NCBI GenBank assembly: GCA_030641605.1
Contig: DAOWHD010000017.1
Span: 1 to 10,643, forward strand
Origin: Thermoplasmata archaeon
Lineage (GTDB): Archaea; Thermoplasmatota; E2; DHVEG-1
DNA: 10,643 bases
Direction: 5' to 3'
How positions within the stretch are numbered: the first letter of the stretch is position 1; each line of letters starts with the position of its first letter. The translations under genes were made by a program, and so were the position numbers. A model generated the notes under the pieces. The model did not search any database. It was not told the DNA's origin and saw only the letters and a list, made by a program, of their open reading frames with translations. Shown one piece after another: positions 6,305 through 10,643 of the stretch.

Positions 6305-7083
6305 CTCTTGCCTCCACGAACAATAGTGATTTTAGTTTTTTCTCCGATTAATGTCTTGTATAGTCGTTCACGTTTATTACCGTTTAGTAAAACAGTGTCA
6401 ATGCCGCTCCCAGCCAACTCACTGATTGTGTTAATCTTTCCCTTCATTCCCTGAGTGACATCAGCATGATCATCCAAAGACGTAGTTAATCTTTTTAATT
6501 TCTCGGGTGTTATCGAATCTATAAATTCTGCATTTTCATCCGTCTTAGGGTTTGAAGTATAAAGACCATCTTCATCTAATACAAATATTGCTTTTTCTGG
6601 TTTGAAATGTTCTGCAAGTGCTTTAACAAGTAAATCCCCAGAGCAAATTGAAAAACCAAGTTTTTTATCCAATGCCACATCACCAAATGTTACTGGAGTG
6701 AAGTGCTTATCCAAATAATCCTCAAAAATCTTGTAATTCATCTCATACAAATTATGATTATCAAGCTTTAATATTGAATGTGGAGCTATTGAAACAGCAG
6801 GGACTCCATGATCGTTTAGAGAATTTAGAACAAGAGAGTCTAATTTTTGGACCATTGCATGAGTAAGGGAAAAACCTTTGATTTGACTATTGTTTTTGTA
6901 TCCGCCGTTCAATTCATATTGTTTTGCAAGGATATGACCAAAGGAACCTGCACCGTGAACCAATATAACTTCTTTGCCCGCCTTATTGATTTCCTCGGCC
7001 AAATTGTCCATTACATTCTGCCGAAAGCATTCTTGCTTCGATTTTTTAGTTATCACACTGCCGCCAAGTTTTATGATGAACAT
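6301..7083 (-). CDS. ipk: Isopentenyl phosphate kinase
   Basis: A 260-residue amino acid kinase-family enzyme that uses ATP to phosphorylate isopentenyl phosphate to IPP, the last step of the archaeal forms of the mevalonate pathway. KLGGSVIT at 5-12 starts the fold. HGAGSFGH at 43-50 carries the His (residue 50) that marks phosphate-accepting IPKs as distinct from other amino acid kinases. GDV at 134-136 and SGD at 148-150 line the active site, and DEDGLY at 170-175 with DVTQGMKGKI at 208-217 form the nucleotide side. The length matches known archaeal IPKs. It is the first gene of the ipk-fni-idsA-gltX operon. The ATG at 7083 has no strong ribosome site but lies close to TATA-like boxes. An in-frame stop shortly upstream excludes a longer form. 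No mevalonate kinase gene is adjacent. Confidence 0.95.
   Translation of the reverse strand: MFIIKLGGSVITKKSKQECFRQNVMDNLAEEINKAGKEVILVHGAGSFGHILAKQYELNGGYKNNSQIKGFSLTHAMVQKLDSLVLNSLNDHGVPAVSIAPHSILKLDNHNLYEMNYKIFEDYLDKHFTPVTFGDVALDKKLGFSICSGDLLVKALAEHFKPEKAIFVLDEDGLYTSNPKTDENAEFIDSITPEKLKRLTTSLDDHADVTQGMKGKINTISELAGSGIDTVLLNGNKRERLYKTLIGEKTKITIVRGGKR
6311..6315 (-). promoter_or_regulatory. Strong Shine-Dalgarno site of fni
   Basis: GGAGG on the minus strand, six bases before the fni ATG and embedded in the last codons of ipk (Arg-Gly-Gly-Lys-Arg). Together with the ATGA stop/start overlap it points to tight translational coupling. Confidence 0.75.
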
Positions 7084-7103
7084 AACTTGCTAAATACACT
7101 AGA

Positions 7104-7130
7104 CTCTAAAAAGGATTTTCATAAATATTC
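7104..7130 (-). promoter_or_regulatory. Putative promoter of the ipk-fni-idsA-gltX operon
   Basis: Two TATA-like cores are visible on the minus strand. AATATTTATG (7129 to 7120) would give a leader of about 17 bases. CTTTTTAGAG (7113 to 7104) would give a leaderless message at ATG 7083. The first is preceded by a purine-rich GAAAAT, like a BRE. Which is used cannot be told from sequence. Confidence 0.4.
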
Positions 7131-7159
7131 TATTTTCGGTCAAATATGCTGCAATCATA

Positions 7160-7184
7160 GAAAAATCTAGCGATATAGATTTTC
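7160..7184. terminator. Imperfect inverted repeat between the zinc protein and ipk genes
   Basis: GAAAAATCTA (7160-7169) and TAGATTTTC (7176-7184) can pair around a 6-base loop, with one bulged A. On the minus strand it begins 25 bases after the stop of the small zinc protein and ends in a T5 run, which would suit termination before the ipk operon. It also lies about 30-60 bases upstream of the ipk TATA candidates and could be an operator. Archaeal termination mostly uses T-tracts, so the hairpin itself may not matter. Confidence 0.35.
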
Positions 7185-7208
7185 GATAGGCTCTTCAGCA
7201 ACAGTATT

Positions 7209-7433
7209 TTATTTTTTAGCCAATATTGACATTATGGTTTTATCTTTGTTTTGCTCATGTATAAGCCAAAGAGCTATAGGCATACCTCTAGAAGGATGTT
7301 GCATTGTAGTTTGCATCCAATTATCCAACTCTTCCTCTGAATGTGTATCGTAACAGTCCTCGCATAAAAAGTGTTTATCACCAAATACCATTCCTGAAGG
7401 GTTTTCATCTAGAGCGATCTTGCGATTACACAT
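7209..7433 (-). CDS. Small zinc-finger-like protein, hypothetical; start uncertain
   Basis: From the first usable start, ATG 7433, the product is 74 residues, MCNRKIALDENP... to ILAKK. CEDC at 24-27 looks like one half of a zinc site. The other half is split by the annotated start: the codons just upstream in the same frame read I-I-E-K-R-C-D before Met-Cys, giving CDMC followed 21 residues later by CEDC, a normal zinc-knuckle pair. No ATG, GTG or TTG exists in frame between the upstream TGA (7479-7481) and 7433, so a full finger needs an ATA (7454) or ATT (7451) start. The C-terminal half (HPSRGMPIALWLIHEQNKDKTIMS) is well formed and acidic/amphipathic but unrecognised. A TATA-like box at 7483-7490 fits a transcript including the upstream codons. 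Function unknown; the gene seems to stand alone. Confidence 0.65.
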   Translation of the reverse strand: MCNRKIALDENPSGMVFGDKHFLCEDCYDTHSEEELDNWMQTTMQHPSRGMPIALWLIHEQNKDKTIMSILAKK

Positions 7434-7481
7434 ATCACACCTTTTTTCAATTATACTAACACCACCAAACCAAATTCTTCA

Positions 7482-7493
7482 AGTTATATATTT
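7482..7493 (-). promoter_or_regulatory. Putative TATA box for the small zinc protein gene
   Basis: Read on the minus strand, AATATATAAC is centred near 7487. Initiation about 25 bases downstream would fall near 7462, so the transcript would include the codons upstream of ATG 7433 that complete the CxxC motif. GGTGGTG lies 5 bases before the ATA codon at 7454. Confidence 0.4.
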
Positions 7494-7593
7494 CAAACAG
7501 GTTTATAAATGCAACCATTCTTAACGTAATGAAACAGTGAGCCTGTGGTGAAATAGCAATATTATAAAAATCAGCCGTAGCGAAACGAAAGAT

Positions 7594-7604
7594 AAGTTAT
7601 AAAT
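7594..7604 (+). promoter_or_regulatory. Putative TATA box of the glucan phosphorylase gene
   Basis: TTATAAAT at 7597-7604 is preceded by a purine-rich GAAAGATAAG resembling a BRE. The predicted start is near 7627, leaving a leader of about 38 bases that carries GGTGG at 7651-7655, nine bases before ATG 7665. Two further TATA-like elements upstream, at 7502-7509 and 7562-7569, could give longer transcripts. Confidence 0.45.
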
Positions 7605-7664
7605 CATTGTAATAATATCCCCCTAAAAATCATGTCACAGTAAGCCAAACGGTGGAAGAAAAGG

Positions 7665-9374
7665 ATGGATGAAGAACTTAGTAAAAAATCACATAAAAAA
7701 ATCCGTATAGCCGATCTCGAAGGGAAACCAAAAATCGCCTATTTTTCAATGGAAATAGGAATTGACAAACGCATGCCTACTTACAGTGGCGGGCTTGGCG
7801 TTTTAGCCGGTGACACAATTAAATCATGCGCCGATTTAAACATACCATTGGTAGGCATTACATTACTTTCTGAAAATGGTTATTTTTATCAAAAGCTTGA
7901 CAAAGACGGGAATCAGACAGAGCTCCCTGCAAACTTTTCCGTTTCAAATTTTCTGAAGTTACTTCCAAGTAAAACTACTGTGACGATTGAGGGAAGAGAT
8001 ATTGACATTCGTGCCTGGCTTTACCGATTCGAAGGTATAAATGGCTACATAATACCAGTCTTTTTCCTTGATTCAAATGTAGAGGGAAACAGTGAATGGG
8101 ACAGAAACCTTACAAAACATCTGTATGGTGGCGACAATAAATATCGCCTTGCACAAGAAATCATTCTTGGTATAGGCGGCATTCGGATGCTTCATGCTTT
8201 AGGGTATGATACAATCGATAAGTATCATATGAACGAGGGGCATGCTGCTCTTGGGACTCTTGAACTATATCGCCAGTTAAATGATGTCGAAAAAGTACGT
8301 GAACAATGTGTATTTACCACTCACACCCCTGTGGCTGCCGGGCACGATCAATTTGAACTTTCTTATGCCAAACCAATGATAGGTGACATCCTTCCAGACT
8401 CCATTCTCAAGGAAATTATATTTGAAAATAGGTTAAATATGACCAGACTTGCATTATTTTTCAGCCATTACGTCAATGGCGTTGCAAAGAAACATGGAGA
8501 GGTGTCGCAATTAATGTTTCCGGGTCATTCCATAGATTCCATTACAAATGGAGTCCATACAGCCACGTGGGTTTCTGAACCTTTTCAAAAACTTTTTGAT
8601 AAACATATGCCTTGCTGGCGTTCAGATCCATATGTTCTTAGATCTGCTTTTAGCATAAATAAAGAAGAAATATGGCATGCCCACATGGACGCGAAGAAAA
8701 AGCTTATTGATTTTGTTAACGAAAGATACAATGTAGGTATGAACTATGATGATTTTACAATAGGATTTGCCCGTAGACAAACCGCCTACAAAAGGCCTGA
8801 ACTGCTGATTTCAGATCGTAAGCGGCTAGAAGAAATTGCCGAAAAAGTAGGACCTTTGCAGATTATATATGCTGGAAAGGCACATCCAAAGGATGAATCT
8901 GGCAAGGAATCAATAAAAAAGATATTCGAAACTATGAAAACAATCAGAGGCAAAGTAAAAATAATTTTTATTCACAACTACAACATGACTATTGGCAAAA
9001 TGATGACCGCTGGAACTGATCTCTGGTTAAACACACCTAGACGACCGCGAGAAGCTTCAGGAACTTCAGGAATGAAAGCTGCGCACAACGGAGTTCCACA
9101 GTTTGGCACTCTTGATGGTTGGTGGCTTGAGGGATGTATAGAAAATATTACAGGATGGTCAATTGGTCCAGAAAAAACAGAAGATAATGAATCTGATGAT
9201 GATGTTGATAGAAATGATCTTTACAATAAACTTGAAACATGGATAATGCCCAAATTCTACAATGATAGAGATAACTGGATACGGACGATGAGGAGTTGTA
9301 TTGCAATCAATGGATCCTTTTTTAACACAAATAGGATGGTTCAACAATACGTATTAAACGCGTATTTTATGTGA
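7665..9374 (+). CDS. glgP: Alpha-glucan (glycogen) phosphorylase, short archaeal type, GT35
   Basis: A 569-residue cytoplasmic enzyme that releases glucose 1-phosphate from the non-reducing ends of glycogen with phosphate and PLP. Motifs in order: YFSMEIG at 26-32, the glycine loop SGGLGVLAGD at 41-50, HMNEGHAAL at 188-196, TTHTPVAAGHD at 218-228, TNGVH at 294-298, FARRQTAYKRPELL at 368-381, YAGKAHPKD at 402-410 and EASGTSGMKAAHNG at 463-476. Lys471 of the last is the expected PLP-binding residue, and GTLDGWW follows at 481-487. It is far shorter than the 800-plus residue bacterial and muscle enzymes but has the size I recall for methanogen-type forms; both lobes and all catalytic motifs are present. 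The start is ATG 7665 with GGTGG nine bases upstream. The 3' end overlaps the debranching enzyme gene by 21 bp on the opposite strand, its natural partner in glycogen breakdown. Confidence 0.93.
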   Translation: MDEELSKKSHKKIRIADLEGKPKIAYFSMEIGIDKRMPTYSGGLGVLAGDTIKSCADLNIPLVGITLLSENGYFYQKLDKDGNQTELPANFSVSNFLKLLPSKTTVTIEGRDIDIRAWLYRFEGINGYIIPVFFLDSNVEGNSEWDRNLTKHLYGGDNKYRLAQEIILGIGGIRMLHALGYDTIDKYHMNEGHAALGTLELYRQLNDVEKVREQCVFTTHTPVAAGHDQFELSYAKPMIGDILPDSILKEIIFENRLNMTRLALFFSHYVNGVAKKHGEVSQLMFPGHSIDSITNGVHTATWVSEPFQKLFDKHMPCWRSDPYVLRSAFSINKEEIWHAHMDAKKKLIDFVNERYNVGMNYDDFTIGFARRQTAYKRPELLISDRKRLEEIAEKVGPLQIIYAGKAHPKDESGKESIKKIFETMKTIRGKVKIIFIHNYNMTIGKMMTAGTDLWLNTPRRPREASGTSGMKAAHNGVPQFGTLDGWWLEGCIENITGWSIGPEKTEDNESDDDVDRNDLYNKLETWIMPKFYNDRDNWIRTMRSCIAINGSFFNTNRMVQQYVLNAYFM

Positions 9375-10643
9375 GGTAAAGATATCCTCATACATTGGGG
9401 AGATATTTTTAATATCTTCGACCCATGCACGAAGTATTTCAGCTACGCTCCAAGCCTGTGTTATACACCCTCTAGGAGCATATGGAGGATTCCCATCAAA
9501 TATCTCATATATCGAGCCATCCCAATTCTTGCCAAACACATGAAACATAGGTTTTAGAAAATTCTCAAATGCATGTTTTCTCCATGTCAATTCATGGTTT
9601 TTTACTTTAACAAAGGATTTGATAAATGGTCCCATTAACCATGGCCATACCGTTCCATTATGATAGGCAATATCTCGGTTATACTCGCCAAGATAGCTTT
9701 TCTTATATCTTGAATCATCAGGCGATAACGTTCGCAATCCAAAAATGGTGACTAATTTTTTTTGAACCTCTTTAACAATTTTCTCCTGCAGTGTATTATC
9801 AATCATAGGAAAATCAAGAGAGACAAGGAATATTTGATTGGGCCTAAATGACAAATCCTTGCTATCAATCACATCATATTGTTGATTAAACTGTGAATTA
9901 AAACTTTCTTTTACTTCTTCTGACAAATTATAGTAATCGTCTTCTTTTCCCGACATTCTTGCAAGTTTGCTCATAATTCTAAGTGCATTGTACCACAATG
10001 CCTGAATTTCTACTGCCTTTCTCGTTCGGGGCGTTGGATAATAGTCGCCGAGTTTTACATCCATCCATGTGAGCCCAGGTTTATGGCTTATAAGGAAATC
10101 GGCATCCATGCAAATGCCATAGTCTGTCCCGCCTACATAAGCATCAATAATCGACTCCAACGTATGCCATAGCTCATTAAGAAAAACACGATCATTTGTA
10201 TACTTGAGATATTGGAATACGCGGTCTATATACCATAATGATGCATCCACCGTATTGTATACTGCTTCAGAATTTTGGTCCATAAAAACATTTGGGATTA
10301 AACCGTTATGACAAAACTCTTTCAATCCCTGCAAAATTTCTTTTGCAATACCGAACCTGCCCGTTACAAGTGCAATTCCTGGCAAGGATATCAACGTATC
10401 TCGCCCCCAATCTCCAAACCAATGGTACCCTGCAATAACTGATTTACCTGCCCCTTTTCTTACAACAAAATTATCGGTTGATAAAACCAGTTTTTCAACA
10501 TCACTTGATAGGCCTGTCCGGTTAAATAAATCCTTTTTTCTCCGAATTTCTTCAGAATATAACGATGAAATATCTTTACTGATTTTATTTTCGAGAGTAA
10601 AAATTAGATAATATTCAGTAGATTCTCTGATTTCCTTAAAAAA
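9354..10643 (-). CDS. Glycogen debranching enzyme, C-terminal part (GDE_C / amylo-alpha-1,6-glucosidase family), partial
   Basis: The minus-strand frame is open from the window edge to a TAA at 9354-9356, giving 429 residues of a gene whose start lies beyond the window; the first internal start codon (TTG at 10394) is not the real start. The protein is the (alpha/alpha)6-barrel glucosidase domain that removes alpha-1,6 branch stubs from glycogen. Motifs, numbered from the first visible residue: GYHWFGDWGRDTLISLPG at 72-89, NTVDASLWYID at 130-140, LTWMDVKLGDYYPTPRTRKA as the substrate-site block, AVEIQALWYNAL after it, then YNRDIAYHNGTVWPWLMGPF and GCITQAWSVAEILRAW near the end. These are diagnostic of the family. 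About 200 or more N-terminal residues are missing if the protein has the usual 600-700. It faces the phosphorylase gene and overlaps its end by 21 bp. Confidence 0.94.
   Translation of the reverse strand, partial: FFKEIRESTEYYLIFTLENKISKDISSLYSEEIRRKKDLFNRTGLSSDVEKLVLSTDNFVVRKGAGKSVIAGYHWFGDWGRDTLISLPGIALVTGRFGIAKEILQGLKEFCHNGLIPNVFMDQNSEAVYNTVDASLWYIDRVFQYLKYTNDRVFLNELWHTLESIIDAYVGGTDYGICMDADFLISHKPGLTWMDVKLGDYYPTPRTRKAVEIQALWYNALRIMSKLARMSGKEDDYYNLSEEVKESFNSQFNQQYDVIDSKDLSFRPNQIFLVSLDFPMIDNTLQEKIVKEVQKKLVTIFGLRTLSPDDSRYKKSYLGEYNRDIAYHNGTVWPWLMGPFIKSFVKVKNHELTWRKHAFENFLKPMFHVFGKNWDGSIYEIFDGNPPYAPRGCITQAWSVAEILRAWVEDIKNISPMYEDIFTSHKIRV

Noticed and set aside
6847..7170. A 107-codon plus-strand open frame across the ipk start
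   Set aside because: It lies antisense to most of a strongly supported ipk N-terminus, has no family resemblance and ends in low-complexity intergenic DNA; a shadow frame.
7520..7590. C/D-box or H/ACA guide RNA in the glgP upstream region
   Set aside because: I looked for RUGAUGA and CUGA boxes and for a clear ACA-ended hairpin with a kink-turn and found none convincing.
9159..9347. Minus-strand 62-codon open frame within the phosphorylase gene
   Set aside because: Low-complexity Ile-rich translation antisense to a conserved enzyme end; no start signal.
1..10643. Mobile elements, CRISPR arrays, defence or toxin-antitoxin systems
   Set aside because: No transposase, integrase, direct repeat array, terminal inverted repeats or effector-like gene is visible; the window is mostly conserved housekeeping genes.

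Overview
The window is from an archaeal chromosome, AT-rich and densely packed. The archaeal assignment rests on several genes: an archaeal-type translation factor 1-beta (aEF1B) preceded by a tiny four-CxxC zinc protein, an archaeal-type glutamyl-tRNA synthetase, and an isopentenyl phosphate kinase with a type 2 isopentenyl diphosphate isomerase and a C20-type prenyl synthase. TATA/BRE-like elements sit about 25-45 bases upstream of several starts. The membrane-anchored double winged-helix protein and the missing mevalonate kinase next to the kinase gene would suit a Thermoplasmatota-like or other euryarchaeal lineage. That placement is inference; no rRNA is present to settle it.

Layout. 1-170: the tail of an unrecognised protein that begins outside the window. 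234-1301 (+): a polytopic membrane protein of the UPF0104/LPG-synthase-TM (flippase-like) family. 1365-1813 (+): a two-gene translation unit, the zinc micro-protein followed by aEF1B. It meets, almost end to end, a minus-strand gene (1816-2505) for a two-helix membrane-anchored double winged-helix protein. 2571-7083 (-): a tight four-gene operon read ipk > fni > idsA > gltX, with a 4-bp ATGA overlap, a 17-bp overlap and a 4-base gap. 7209-7433 (-): a small zinc-finger-like protein whose real start may be non-canonical. 7434-7664: a regulatory intergenic region with several TATA-like boxes. 7665-9374 (+): a short archaeal-type alpha-glucan phosphorylase. 9354-10643 (-): the C-terminal two thirds of a glycogen debranching enzyme, overlapping the phosphorylase gene tail to tail by 21 bp.

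How the genes work together. The ipk-fni-idsA operon converts isopentenyl phosphate to IPP, interconverts IPP and DMAPP, and builds the C20 chain of archaeal ether lipids; gltX rides along as a translation gene. The phosphorylase and debranching enzyme are the two complementary activities of glycogen breakdown, but they lie on opposite strands. The strongest oddities are a His-to-Cys change in the conserved HxNxLQE active-site motif of the isomerase, the truncated or non-AUG start of the small zinc protein, and the overlapping convergent glycogen genes. No mobile element, CRISPR array, tRNA or rRNA is visible, and I see no clearly new multi-gene system; most of the window is housekeeping.
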